Source: Terrisporobacter mayombei (lineage in GTDB: Bacteria; Bacillota; Clostridia; Peptostreptococcales; Peptostreptococcaceae). From it: a DNA stretch of 64,000 bases. The translations under genes and the position numbers were made by a program. Shown piece after piece: positions 8,008-15,866 of this stretch. The DNA is taken from contig NZ_JACRYU010000004.1 of NCBI RefSeq assembly GCF_014333445.1, positions 60,754 through 124,753 of the forward strand. The letters run 5' to 3'. Within the stretch, counting starts at the first letter, position 1. Each line of letters opens with the position of its first letter. The notes under the pieces were generated by a model. The model saw only the letters and a program-made list of their open reading frames with translations. It was not told the DNA's origin and searched no databases.

Positions 8008-8127
8008 TTAATTTTTACTTATATCTTTTTTTAATTTATTTTTCTCTTCTTCCATTTTAACAATTGCTTCAAGTTCTTTGAGTCTTGCGTCATTCTCTTT
8101 TATTCTTTTTTCTAACCTTTCAATCAA
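8008..8127 (-). CDS. Small coiled-coil protein, TTG start (39 aa)
   Basis: The minus strand holds a lysine/glutamate-rich frame with clear heptads (LIERLEKRIKENDARLKEL) ending at 8008. In this frame the best start is TTG at 8127, eight bases after GGGG; neighbouring ATGs are out of frame. It is followed by a terminator and preceded by another (8244-8269), so it would need its own promoter. Real but short; the start is uncertain. Confidence 0.4.
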   Translation of the reverse strand: MIERLEKRIKENDARLKELEAIVKMEEEKNKLKKDISKN

Positions 8128-8243
8128 TTCTTTTTCCCCATTTAATATCCCCCATTATTTTATTTATAATTATAACATAATTTACATATATTAACAATTT
8201 TCACTATCATTTATTTTAATATATTATAATTATTTTTGATAAT

Positions 8244-8269
8244 AAAAAAGACCAGGGTGTACCTAGTCT
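8244..8269 (-). terminator. Rho-independent terminator (leftward)
   Basis: Read leftward, GACTAGGTACACCCTGGTC makes a 7-bp stem (one G-U pair) with a 4-base loop, followed by TTTTTTATT. It closes the 48-residue gene at 8324-8470. Confidence 0.7.
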
Positions 8270-8323
8270 AATATCAATTATATTACTTTAATAATAACCA
8301 TAAATCTTTAACAATTTTTACCA

Positions 8324-8470
8324 TCATTTTATGTGTAAATTCAAGTCATGATTAAAAGAGAATGCTTTTATACAATCTTTCATATCCTCTGTCATTTCCC
8401 CTGATGAGTAATTAAAACTTTTTAATACTTCCATATTCTTATTAAACATTACTAATTTAAAATTATTCAT
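8324..8470 (-). CDS. Small hypothetical protein (48 aa)
   Basis: ATG at 8470 preceded by GGGGGT at good spacing; 48 codons to TGA at 8324. The product begins MNNFKLVMFNKNMEVLKSF and has no recognised motif. The clear ribosome site and a terminator about 55 bases after its stop support expression as a small phage gene. Confidence 0.55.
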   Translation of the reverse strand: MNNFKLVMFNKNMEVLKSFNYSSGEMTEDMKDCIKAFSFNHDLNLHIK

Positions 8471-8527
8471 TTTAATACCCCCATTAAAGAATTTTACTAT
8501 CATTTATATGATGAATTATAAATTTAT

Positions 8528-8707
8528 TTAGATTATAAAATAATGACCTTCTATTTTTATATTGTGTTTTTTCATTCCACAAAAATTACTAATTAAATCA
8601 ATCAATAGATTTTCATTTATGACAAGATCTCTATCTACAGTTATAGCTTTTTCTTTTCTTTCACAACTTTCTAAATTGAACCAGTTTATTATTAAAGTTT
8701 TTTGCAT
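8528..8707 (-). CDS. Small hypothetical protein (59 aa)
   Basis: GGAGG at 8715-8719 is too close to the ATG at 8713 and fits the ATG at 8707 (spacing 7). The 59-residue product has two beta strands and a short helix and is of unknown function. It lies in the run of small leftward genes separated by the recurrent intergenic sequences. Confidence 0.5.
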   Translation of the reverse strand: MQKTLIINWFNLESCERKEKAITVDRDLVINENLLIDLISNFCGMKKHNIKIEGHYFII

Positions 8708-8752
8708 TTTCATACCTCCAACTAACTTTTTATTATTTATAAAATTATACTT

Positions 8753-8959
8753 TTATTGTCTTTCTAATATTTGTATGAAATGATTTTCTATATCTAACAT
8801 GTATTTGTTATTACTATCAACTTCATTCTTCCATCTTTTTAACTCTTTTAAAATGTATTCTTTTGTTCCGCCTACATCTGCATAATCTATACCTTTTATA
8901 AAATAAAAATCTTTATTTCTACATAATACAAAACCCTTATAATTACTTAATATACTCAT
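8753..8959 (-). CDS. Small hypothetical protein (68 aa)
   Basis: 68 residues, start overlapping the 3' end of the preceding gene by 17 bases with AGGGA upstream, so probably coupled. The sequence is mixed alpha/beta with a WKNEVDSNNKYMLDIE segment. No family recognised. Confidence 0.55.
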   Translation of the reverse strand: MSILSNYKGFVLCRNKDFYFIKGIDYADVGGTKEYILKELKRWKNEVDSNNKYMLDIENHFIQILERQ

Positions 8960-9158
8960 CTTTTAATCCCTCCTTAATTATCATCTTTACCCTGTTATCT
9001 TTTCTTAATTCTTTTATAGTATAACTATTAGTATTGAATATACATTCATCACAGTCAACAAGATAACATTTTATATCATTACAATTTACAACTTCTTTTC
9101 TACTATCATTTATTTCTCTATATTCCCAAACAGTTGTATTACTTATATTAATTTCCAT
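8943..9158 (-). CDS. Small hypothetical protein (71 aa)
   Basis: GGAGGG lies 6 bases before the ATG at 9158; the longer start at 9176 has no site. The product has several cysteines (CNDIKCYLVDCDECIF, residues about 26-41) that could bind metal. It overlaps the next gene. Function unknown. Confidence 0.55.
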   Translation of the reverse strand: MEINISNTTVWEYREINDSRKEVVNCNDIKCYLVDCDECIFNTNSYTIKELRKDNRVKMIIKEGLKDEYIK

Positions 9159-9203
9159 GTTATACCCTCCAATCAACTAAATTCACCATCATTTTTATCA
9201 ATT

Positions 9204-9398
9204 TTATATTCCATATTTTACATAATGAATAAAACTTTCTTCTTCTGAATTTATTCCAGCCTCTTGATTCATTAAATTATAAACCTCTTTCCCATTTTCA
9301 GATATTAATTTATCTCTATAATTCATATAATCTATATATTTTGATCCTACTGCTAATACTCCAATTATTAATACTGTTGCTAACTTTTTCATCATCAT
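9204..9398 (-). CDS. Small single-pass membrane or exported protein (64 aa)
   Basis: The N-terminus (MMMKKLATVLIIGVLAVGS) is a basic start followed by a 14-residue hydrophobic segment, either a signal peptide or membrane anchor, leaving about 45 hydrophilic residues outside. AAAGGAG precedes tandem ATGs. Function unknown. Exported small phage proteins can act in superinfection exclusion or signalling, but nothing in the sequence identifies a role. Confidence 0.6.
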   Translation of the reverse strand: MMMKKLATVLIIGVLAVGSKYIDYMNYRDKLISENGKEVYNLMNQEAGINSEEESFIHYVKYGI

Positions 9399-9446
9399 TT
9401 TCTCCTTTAATATTTCTTATCATCATTTTTATTCATTCAAATATTG

Positions 9447-9566
9447 TTATACATTTTTATAAAATCCTTTTATTTTACCATCTTTTACGTTGAATCCTAT
9501 ACCATATTTTAAGTAATATTCATAGCACTGTTCTAATGTTATATTTAATATATCCTTGATCTCCAT
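9447..9566 (-). CDS. Very small hypothetical protein (39 aa)
   Basis: GGAGGA lies 6 bases before the ATG at 9566, and a variant of the AT element (9583-9597) lies directly before it. The 39-codon frame starts MEIKDILNITLEQCYEYYLK and ends in KGFYKNV. The element plus ribosome site arrangement argues that this is a genuine gene. Confidence 0.55.
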   Translation of the reverse strand: MEIKDILNITLEQCYEYYLKYGIGFNVKDGKIKGFYKNV

Positions 9567-9660
9567 TTTTAATCCTCCTATTTTATTAATTATTTATTAT
9601 CTTTATTCATTTATAAGTTATTAATTTTACATTCTTTAATAATTTCTACCATCATTTATA

Positions 9661-10167
9661 TTAAAATGGTATTTCATCATCATAATCATTTTCAGGATTA
9701 TAATTATCTTTATGCTGTATTTGTTTTCTTAAATCACTATTATGTTTTTCTAATCTTTTAATTTCCTTATTCATATCTTTTATCTTGTCCTCTAAAGATA
9801 AAAGATATTTAAAATTAGATTCTGTATTTCTTATTAATTCTCTAGTTTCTTCTATTTCTTCAGTTAATAACATGTTTTTAATACCATTAACTGTATCGAC
9901 CATCTTTTGTTTATTCCACCTTTTTTGATCCATAAGTTTCTCAAGTTCATTTATACCAGTAATTGTATCTGCTAATAAATATCTATAATCTTGTACCTGT
10001 TCTTCGTATACTTCCATCTCTTCTTTTATATTTGCAACTGAATCTGTAGCTTTATTTTCAGTATCTTTTATTAAATACTCTATGAACTCATAAGTATTAT
10101 CTGATATATTCCCTCTTAAATCTTCTAATTTATTACACCAATTCCCACAATCATTTAAATAAAACAT
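9661..10167 (-). CDS. Coiled-coil protein (168 aa)
   Basis: 168-residue protein dominated by long helices with heptad repeats from about residue 40 to 155 (for example LEDKIKDMNKEIKRLEKHNSDL) and an acidic tail, NDYDDEIPF. That acidic DDEIPF ending resembles the C-terminal tip of single-stranded DNA-binding proteins, which recruits replication partners; this is inference from a short motif. Otherwise unknown. Confidence 0.65.
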   Translation of the reverse strand: MFYLNDCGNWCNKLEDLRGNISDNTYEFIEYLIKDTENKATDSVANIKEEMEVYEEQVQDYRYLLADTITGINELEKLMDQKRWNKQKMVDTVNGIKNMLLTEEIEETRELIRNTESNFKYLLSLEDKIKDMNKEIKRLEKHNSDLRKQIQHKDNYNPENDYDDEIPF

Positions 10168-10261
10168 GTGTTATTCCTCCATCATTTATAATCATTCGGC
10201 TACTCTGCATTTACAGGCTTGTAACTGTCTACGGCTGCATTAACCAGGGCTTAATGCCCTT
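10168..10261. other. GC-richer structured intergenic segment
   Basis: Between two leftward small genes lies a segment with unusually high GC for this genome. It contains hairpins AGGGC-TTAAT-GCCCT (10246-10260) and TTACA-GGCT-TGTAA, plus two near-direct repeats beginning CGGCT. It could be an RNA structure in the leader of the gene at 9661-10167. No known riboswitch consensus was recognised. Confidence 0.35.
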
Positions 10262-10525
10262 TTACATTTCTTCTATTTGTTTAACTACTAGATAGAAAAA
10301 TTCTTTAGCCTCATCCTCAGCGTTATCTATAGTTATTTCAAAATCTATTAATATTTCTGCCTCTCCTGTTTCAAGTCCTGTGTAAGCTACGTTAAGACAA
10401 TCTTTAATATTATCTGTTACCCCATCTTCAAACACACTATGAAATCCTTGTGACATCATGTAGTTATCTAACTCTACAAAATTCATTTCCTTGTTTAATA
10501 ACTCTTTTCTTAAATTCTCTAACAT
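10262..10525 (-). CDS. Acidic hypothetical protein (87 aa)
   Basis: 87-residue acidic protein (many Glu/Asp), GGAGG site upstream. No recognised domain; the charge suggests a small DNA-mimic or protein-binding role only in the loosest sense. A hairpin with stem TAGGGATTT/AAATCCCTA and an AT-element copy (10626-10645) lie about 100 bases upstream in its leader. Confidence 0.6.
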   Translation of the reverse strand: MLENLRKELLNKEMNFVELDNYMMSQGFHSVFEDGVTDNIKDCLNVAYTGLETGEAEILIDFEITIDNAEDEAKEFFYLVVKQIEEM

Positions 10526-10691
10526 TTTAATACCTCCAAATTTTTATTTAATATAATTGTAATCAAATTTCATATATAATAAAAGTTGAATTTTATTATA
10601 GGGATTTATTATTTTAAATCCCTATATTTATTAATTTTATACTTATTTTATAGACTATTGATATAAGTCTGAGGCGTATAACCCGCTTGAG

Positions 10692-10976
10692 TTAAAAAGT
10701 TAAAGTGTCATTATCTGCACTTCTTACATATGCAATTCTAAACTCTTTTAACTCATCATCATTAAATTGTTGTATCCAATTTTTTATACTTCCTGAAATT
10801 TTTCTCATATTTCTAGCATCGTTTACTATAAAATTCATTAATATATTTCTTGCATTCTCTTGAGTTGCTACACCTTCTATATTTCCATATTCTACAACCC
10901 CTTGATTGTCTTTTGAAATTTCTCCCCATGTACCGTCGATTATTATTGAGTAACTTCCTATTCTTTCTCTTAACAT
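10692..10976 (-). CDS. Hypothetical protein (94 aa)
   Basis: 94-residue protein with GGTGG before the ATG and its own strong sigma-A promoter 45-70 bases upstream (11020-11048). The sequence has an N-terminal beta hairpin and a C-terminal helix; no family recognised. It is the first gene after that promoter, so it heads a leftward transcription unit and is likely expressed early. Confidence 0.6.
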   Translation of the reverse strand: MLRERIGSYSIIIDGTWGEISKDNQGVVEYGNIEGVATQENARNILMNFIVNDARNMRKISGSIKNWIQQFNDDELKEFRIAYVRSADNDTLTF

Positions 10977-11019
10977 TTTTATACCACCTTTTTAATTTAT
11001 TTCTTATTTTTATACTTAT

Positions 11020-11048
11020 ATTATACCATCATTCCAATTTATTGTCAA
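11020..11048 (-). promoter_or_regulatory. Sigma-A promoter (leftward)
   Basis: TTGACA (complement of 11043-11048), 17-base spacer, TATAAT (complement of 11020-11025): an exact consensus promoter driving 10692-10976 leftward. A copy of the AT element (11053-11072) sits immediately upstream of the -35 box; the same element-then-TTGATTGACA block occurs at 20391-20411. Confidence 0.85.
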
Positions 11049-11087
11049 TCAATTTTATTAATTTTATATTTCTTTATTTGATTCTTC

Positions 11088-11399
11088 TTAATTCATAAGC
11101 AATAAACATTTATTCTCATGATCTACAAGTATTTTATGCTTTTTACAATGTTCATAATATCCAATAGGATACAATTTTTTCATAGGACTTACAGTTATAA
11201 CATTAGTGTTATCTATGAAAAATTTTGTGTAGTTTTCTATATAAGAATTTATATTCCTTTTTAATTCTTTATCAAAGTTACAAGCATTATATAATTCAAA
11301 TCCTTCTAATTGATATTTGTTATATTCTTCTGTTTGTTCTTTTGTACGTCCTCCAAATTTTGCATTCTCTTTATATTCTAATTGTATTGGTTTTAACAT
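11088..11399 (-). CDS. Hypothetical protein (103 aa)
   Basis: 103-residue charged protein with AGGAGG before the ATG and an exact AT-element copy (11414-11433) directly before that. Contains YPIGYYEHCKKHKILVDHENKCLL, in which spaced Cys/His might bind metal. Not recognised as a known family. Confidence 0.6.
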   Translation of the reverse strand: MLKPIQLEYKENAKFGGRTKEQTEEYNKYQLEGFELYNACNFDKELKRNINSYIENYTKFFIDNTNVITVSPMKKLYPIGYYEHCKKHKILVDHENKCLLLMN

Positions 11400-11500
11400 T
11401 TTTATTACCTCCTATTTATTAATTTTATATTTTATTTATATTATATTTTTATTTGGAGTTTTTAAGGAACTCCTTAACCTTTAATAGTTTTTATTATCAT

Positions 11501-11818
11501 TTATTTGAACATATTATATATACTTACAATATTAGCAGCAAAACATTTATTTCTATCTATAAGATAGTGAGCTAATTCTATTTCATTATCAAATAATACG
11601 ATTTTATCTTGTATAGCATTATACTCAATTCTTTCATTATTTATAGTTATAAAAATAACATCATTCGTCTGTGATAGTATATCATTTTCAAATTTAATTT
11701 CTTTATATTGTTGCTCATCGTAGTTTATACACTCTTCTAATATACAATCGTATATTTTACCAATTGAATCATTAAAATTACCGTAACTGCTTATATCTTC
11801 TTTTATAAATACTTTCAT
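11501..11818 (-). CDS. Hypothetical protein (105 aa)
   Basis: 105-residue acidic protein with GGAGG upstream. The product looks alpha/beta with an N-terminal MKVFIKEDISSYGN segment. No domain recognised. After its stop is a copy of the second recurrent intergenic sequence (ATGATAATAAAAAC variant) followed by the AT element that precedes the next gene. Confidence 0.6.
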   Translation of the reverse strand: MKVFIKEDISSYGNFNDSIGKIYDCILEECINYDEQQYKEIKFENDILSQTNDVIFITINNERIEYNAIQDKIVLFDNEIELAHYLIDRNKCFAANIVSIYNMFK

Positions 11819-11876
11819 CTTAGCACCTCCAATTTTTATTTAATATAATTGTAACATTTTTGATCCTCCTAAAATA

Positions 11877-12122
11877 CTAGTAATTTACTTGTATTTTTAA
11901 AAGTCTGTTATCTTTACTCATACCTATTTTATATAAATCTTTTTCATAAGTATAGCATTTGATAGTTATTGATTCATCGTCCATATCATAAAGATTTATT
12001 TTAGAATATTTTGTCCCCGTCACCGTTTATAAAAGCAGTTCTAATCCTGTAATTCCCAACGTCTGAACCCTCTTCATAAATATTCATTCCTGCACCTTCA
12101 AATAATAATATTTTTTTTCATT
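11877..12122 (-). pseudogene. Small gene with two homopolymer frameshifts
   Basis: An AT element and AGGAGG precede ATGs at 12130 and 12122, but no frame stays open. Conceptually removing one A from A8 (12112-12119) and one G from G4 (12015-12018) gives a continuous protein of about 80 residues, running from MKKILLFEGAGMNIYEEG to LLKIQVNY before TAG at 11877. So the gene is decayed, or the sequence has two single-base homopolymer errors. Confidence 0.6.
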
Positions 12123-12383
12123 TTTTCATTGCCTCCTAGTTATTAATTTTATATTTTTATTTTACTGCTAAAATTTTAAAACTATTATTTCCTCTTATAA
12201 TATTCAACCTTTTTTATTAACTATCAACTTCTTAATATAGTGTAGTAATAACAAGATCAATATTATTTAAGTTGTTTATAGTTTTTATTTTGTTGCCAAC
12301 CTCCCACAATTAAGTAGGAACGCTCAGAACTTAACGGCCTTTTTATAGTCATTCTGATGACTTTTATTAATTTTATATTCCTT

Positions 12384-12650
12384 TCATTGTAATTGGTTAT
12401 CTCCTAACCTAGTTCCATAATCTCCAATTTTTATTATGTCTTTAATATATTTTAATGTTAATTCCTTATCATGTATTCCACATGCTAATGACAGCCAGCC
12501 ACACTTTTCGATTATTTCTTCCGTAGATTTGCCACTTAAATTAGAGTATATTGTCTGTCTTATAACTTCTCTGTCACCCAATTCTTTCATGAGATATAAT
12601 GTTCTATCCTCTTTATTTATATCACTTGGTATTATTATACTTCTTCTCAT
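12384..12650 (-). CDS. Hypothetical protein (88 aa)
   Basis: 88-residue protein with GGAG before the ATG and a perfect AT element (12663-12683) directly upstream. The product begins MRRSIIIPSDINKEDRTL and contains CGWLSLACG. Probably helical; no known family. Another AT-element copy follows its stop (12362-12381). Confidence 0.6.
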   Translation of the reverse strand: MRRSIIIPSDINKEDRTLYLMKELGDREVIRQTIYSNLSGKSTEEIIEKCGWLSLACGIHDKELTLKYIKDIIKIGDYGTRLGDNQLQ

Positions 12651-12662
12651 TTTATTTACTCC

Positions 12663-12683
12663 TTTTTATTAATTTTATATTTA
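12663..12683 (-). promoter_or_regulatory. Recurrent AT element between two small genes
   Basis: Exact copy whose first bases contain the stop codon of gene 12681-12815 and whose end abuts the GGAG of gene 12384-12650, so it occupies the entire intercistronic gap. This compactness is repeated on the right arm (30559, 39386). Confidence 0.6.
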
Positions 12684-12815
12684 TTTCTCTATGAAATAAC
12701 CAGTTCCATCTGCAAAGTTTATTAATGTTCCGTGTTCTGTTGTGTCTATTCCTTTTATAAAAGTTGCTCCTAATAATGTTATTGTTAAAAGTGTTCCTAT
12801 TAATATTTTTTTCAT
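12681..12815 (-). CDS. Small exported or membrane peptide (44 aa)
   Basis: First leftward gene after promoter 12852-12880. ATG at 12815 follows GGGGAG, and 44 codons end at TAA inside the next AT element. The N-terminus (MKKILIGTLLTITLLGATF) is a typical Sec-type signal or anchor, followed by about 24 residues. An exported short peptide at the head of an early operon could be a signal or immunity factor; this is speculation from size and location. Confidence 0.6.
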   Translation of the reverse strand: MKKILIGTLLTITLLGATFIKGIDTTEHGTLINFADGTGYFIEK

Positions 12816-12851
12816 TTTATTTTTCTCCCCTTTGTTATCTTTTATACTTTA

Positions 12852-12880
12852 ATTATATCATCGTTTCCATTTATTGTCAA
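12852..12880 (-). promoter_or_regulatory. Sigma-A promoter (leftward)
   Basis: TTGACA (complement of 12875-12880), 17-base spacer, TATAAT (complement of 12852-12857): exact consensus, driving the small exported peptide gene and the leftward operon. Confidence 0.85.
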
Positions 12881-12940
12881 GTAGTTTTTATATTTATTTT
12901 ATTAATTTTCCACTTGTTTTTTATTTCTTTTTATACTTAT

Positions 12941-12968
12941 ATTATATCAGATTTATAATAATTGTCAA
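12941..12968 (-). promoter_or_regulatory. Second sigma-A promoter (leftward)
   Basis: TTGACA (complement of 12963-12968), 16-base spacer, TATAAT (complement of 12941-12946). It lies about 90 bases upstream of the first promoter with AT-element copies on both sides (12896-12911, 12984-13005), forming a tandem promoter for the leftward arm. Confidence 0.8.
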
Positions 12969-13009
12969 TAGTATTTCAAAATATTTTTATTAATTTTATA
13001 TTTATTTTT

Positions 13010-14340
13010 AATTGTATTCTTATTTTAATTGTCTTAATTTATTATATTATAATCTTTATAACTTTATTCTTTATTTGTATATCGTTTTTATAACATAGGT
13101 ATTATACATTTAGTTTATTGATCCTTGTTGTTTACAGTAACCCTAATCTATAGTTGTATATGTCTTGTTATATATACTTACATACATTAGTAATAGTATT
13201 GTATAGATGTTATTGTATATGAGATAATGTTTACTGTTAGCTTTATTACTTACTATATAGTATGTTATGTGCTTATAGTGTATGTATTGTTGATTAGTGT
13301 AGGCTATAACACAACATTAGTCGTTATTAGTTGTTAGTAAGCGTTGTATTGTGTTGTTTGCTTTTAGTTCATCACATTAGAGAATATTTATTTTTAGTTG
13401 GCCACGTAGATAATAATTATTATAGTAGTAATGTGCGTAGTTACAAGAGATTATTAAATGTGCTAGAGAGATGTTGTAATAGAAAGGAAATAGGTAATAG
13501 TAATAGATGATATGTAAAGAGTTTTCCCTCTATAAGAATAAATTTTATACACCCTCAAAATTATCACACCTCCACCAACCCACCATGAAAATATTCATCT
13601 TGTCCAATTATAACTCAGATAATTTATACCAATTCATAGCAATGTCGAATATTGTAATAGGTATTAATATATACATTAATCCACATTCACGCTAATTATA
13701 GGGAAAACAGGGTATGGGTAGGGGGTATTTTTATATTTTCATGTCGAATATTTGGAGCAATTGCGTCTAAGTACTTCACTTTCTACATCCCAAAAATTAA
13801 TAATCACCCCAAAATTACACTCTCAAAAAAGTATCCAAATCCAATAATTTCCCCATTTACACATTAAAAAAAATCATCTCAAAATCGCCAATTATTCATT
13901 ATTCCCTACAATTTCTTGAAATAAAGTCTAATCGGTACACTTTAAAATGATTTTATTTACTCATTTATATATTTCCTATAATTTCTTACCATTTATAAAA
14001 ATACTAATGATCCAATGTCTACATATCTACACTCATACAAGTCCAGACTTCACATATTTGAACCGTATGATTCACATATATAAATCACTAATAATTCCCT
14101 ATATTTTAAATTACATATGTGAATCAATTTTCACTATTCTGGTACACATTATTCGCTAATATATCTTTATAAATGAATGATAATTTTGCATATATTTAAT
14201 TCACTATAAGAAGTCCCATCTATTTTACACCACATCAATTGAATTCAATTTTACATCAATTTTATCTTTTCTTCTTATAAGATAATGATTTTATATAAAT
14301 CAAACACTAATCGGAGTATAACAAAGTCTACATGCATATA
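13010..14340. other. Gene-free region with reversed local strand bias
   Basis: No credible gene: the short frames here lack ribosome sites. The plus strand is G-rich and C-poor from about 13,090 to 13,500, then C-rich and very G-poor from about 13,740 to 14,340. Repeated TGTCGAATATT (near 13,642 and 13,742) and TTCACATAT-type palindromic pieces (14,049-14,123) occur. Lying between divergent arms and before the partition genes, it may hold replication, partition or packaging functions. Confidence 0.5.
13521..13708. repeat. Imperfect long inverted repeat at the skew switch
   Basis: GTTTTCCCTCTATAA (13521-13535) is matched by TTATAGGGAAAAC (13696-13708) in inverted orientation, with neighbouring C-rich and G-rich tracts also roughly complementary. 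The pair brackets the point where strand bias flips. Confidence 0.45.
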
Positions 14341-14500
14341 ATTCAAATATCGTTCATATCTTAACGACTACATTCTGATATTAAGTTCATAATCCGTTCA
14401 ATATTGAATATCCGTTAATTATCCATTCATAAAATATTCATTTTTAACAAAATTTATAGTTCAAATATCGTTCAATATTCAATATTCGTTAAAATTTAAC
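14341..14500. repeat. Centromere-like (parC) repeats upstream of the ParM-like gene
   Basis: Direct repeats TTCAAATATCGTTCA (about 14,342 and 14,460) and CGTTCAATATTSAATATYCGTTAA (14,395-14,418 and 14,470-14,493; the second unit also palindromic) lie just before the actin-like gene. In type II partition systems the ParR-type protein binds repeats here and also represses the operon. Assignment is by position and repeat structure. Confidence 0.6.
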
Positions 14501-14582
14501 TTGATTGGATGTGTCAAAAATGGTACAATTTACATATACTTTAAATATAAAATATTTTATTAATATGAAAGAGGGATTAATT

Positions 14583-15500
14583 ATGAGCAATGCACAATTA
14601 ATTGGTTTTGACTGCGGAAGAGGTTATGTGAAAGTTTTTACCATTATAGGTAAAGAAGTTAAAGAAGTAATGTTTAAATCCGTAATAGGAGATGGAAGAG
14701 AAAATAAAGTTGAACACAAGTCTTACCCAGATCCAATATTCATTGAATACAATAAAAGGCAGTACTTTGTAGGATTATTAGCAGAAAAAGAGTCTTACGC
14801 ACCAATAAGAAACTCAAAAGATAGTAAAATTTCTAAAACTGTAGAAGTATTATTAGCAGCAGCATTAGAACAAGTTGCAATTAAAGATAAAGTTAAAATA
14901 GTATTTGGAGTACCTTATAAAAACTATACTGAAACTGTATTAAAAGAAGTTATAAATACTTATAAAGGAAAAACTATGACAGTTAAAAATAAACTTACAG
15001 GAACAACTAAAGAAGTATTTATAGAAGATGTAGATATATTTAGAGAAGCAGATGCAGCATTATTACACGCCATAAAAGGTGAAGTTAATGAATATAAACC
15101 TGTGGGATTAATTAATATAGGATTTAGAACTATGGAGTTATCTTACTTCGATAAAGGATTTAATTTCAATGATAAACTATCTAATACAGTTGAATATGGT
15201 AATAGTACAATATTAAAAATGGTGAGAGATAAAATACAAGATGAAAATATTGATAAATCACTAAATGAGATAGATTCTTCAGATGATTATGATGATTTAA
15301 AGAAAGAGGCATATGAGCATGCTTCAGAAGGATTAGATCAAATGATAGAGGAACATTGGCCTAATAAAGATGAAATGGATTTATACTTAGCAGGAGGAAC
15401 TTCATTACACTTAAACCCTGGAGATAATTTTATAAAACTTCCTGATGCACAAACTGCTACTGCTAAAGGACTTTATGAGTACGCTAAAATAAGATTTTAG
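14583..15500 (+). CDS. parM-like: ParM/Alp-type actin-like partition ATPase (305 aa)
   Basis: The ATG at 14583 follows GAGGGA; the longer frame start has none. The actin-fold motifs are visible: phosphate-1 loop with D10 and K17 (GFDCGRGYVKVF), phosphate-2 loop GLINIGFRTMEL at about residue 180, and adenosine motif LAGGTSLHL near residue 272. Such proteins polymerise with ATP into filaments that push plasmid copies apart. Partner gene 15513-15830 and upstream repeats complete a ParMRC-type module. The family (ParM, AlfA or other Alp) cannot be settled by eye. Confidence 0.88.
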   Translation: MSNAQLIGFDCGRGYVKVFTIIGKEVKEVMFKSVIGDGRENKVEHKSYPDPIFIEYNKRQYFVGLLAEKESYAPIRNSKDSKISKTVEVLLAAALEQVAIKDKVKIVFGVPYKNYTETVLKEVINTYKGKTMTVKNKLTGTTKEVFIEDVDIFREADAALLHAIKGEVNEYKPVGLINIGFRTMELSYFDKGFNFNDKLSNTVEYGNSTILKMVRDKIQDENIDKSLNEIDSSDDYDDLKKEAYEHASEGLDQMIEEHWPNKDEMDLYLAGGTSLHLNPGDNFIKLPDAQTATAKGLYEYAKIRF

Positions 15501-15512
15501 AGGTAATATGTC

Positions 15513-15830
15513 ATGGCTAAGAAATCAAGTACAGTAAATCTTGAGTCTAAATTTTGGGATATTATTGCAAAATATCAGGATGATAACAATATAGATAGTA
15601 GGAATGAAGCCATTCAATATATATTACATGAATGGGATATATTAAGAAAAATTGATTTTAGCAACATAAATGTCACTATAAATGGGAATGTTTCTAGTGT
15701 TGATAATATAAAGACTTCTACTACGGATAATGAGGTTCATAACGAAGATAAACAGGAAGAAAAACAACAAATAAATCCTAAAATATTTAATGGTATTATG
15801 AGTGCTACTTCAACTATGAAAAAAGAATAA
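15513..15830 (+). CDS. parR-like: Ribbon-helix-helix ParR-like DNA-binding partner (105 aa)
   Basis: Begins 12 bases after the actin-like gene. The first 45 residues fit a ribbon-helix-helix fold: a short strand (STVNLESKFW), then helices DIIAKYQDDNNIDSRNEAIQYILHEW. The C-terminal half is polar and disordered, suited to contact filament ends. Role inferred: binds the upstream repeats, links DNA to the filament and autoregulates. Followed by a strong bidirectional terminator. Confidence 0.75.
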   Translation: MAKKSSTVNLESKFWDIIAKYQDDNNIDSRNEAIQYILHEWDILRKIDFSNINVTINGNVSSVDNIKTSTTDNEVHNEDKQEEKQQINPKIFNGIMSATSTMKKE

Positions 15831-15832
15831 CA

Positions 15833-15866
15833 TAAAAAGGAGAGGGGTTATTTCCTCTCCTTTTTA
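15833..15866. terminator. Bidirectional rho-independent terminator
   Basis: AAAAAGGAGAGG-GGTTATT-TCCTCTCCTTTTT: a 12-bp stem flanked by A and T runs, between the convergent partition operon and NERD gene; it overlaps the NERD gene's last codons. Confidence 0.85.

Noticed and set aside
13507-14159. Short plus-strand open frames at 13507-13695 and 13947-14159
   Set aside because: No ribosome sites, low-complexity composition and location in the gene-free C-rich region; random open frames are expected there.
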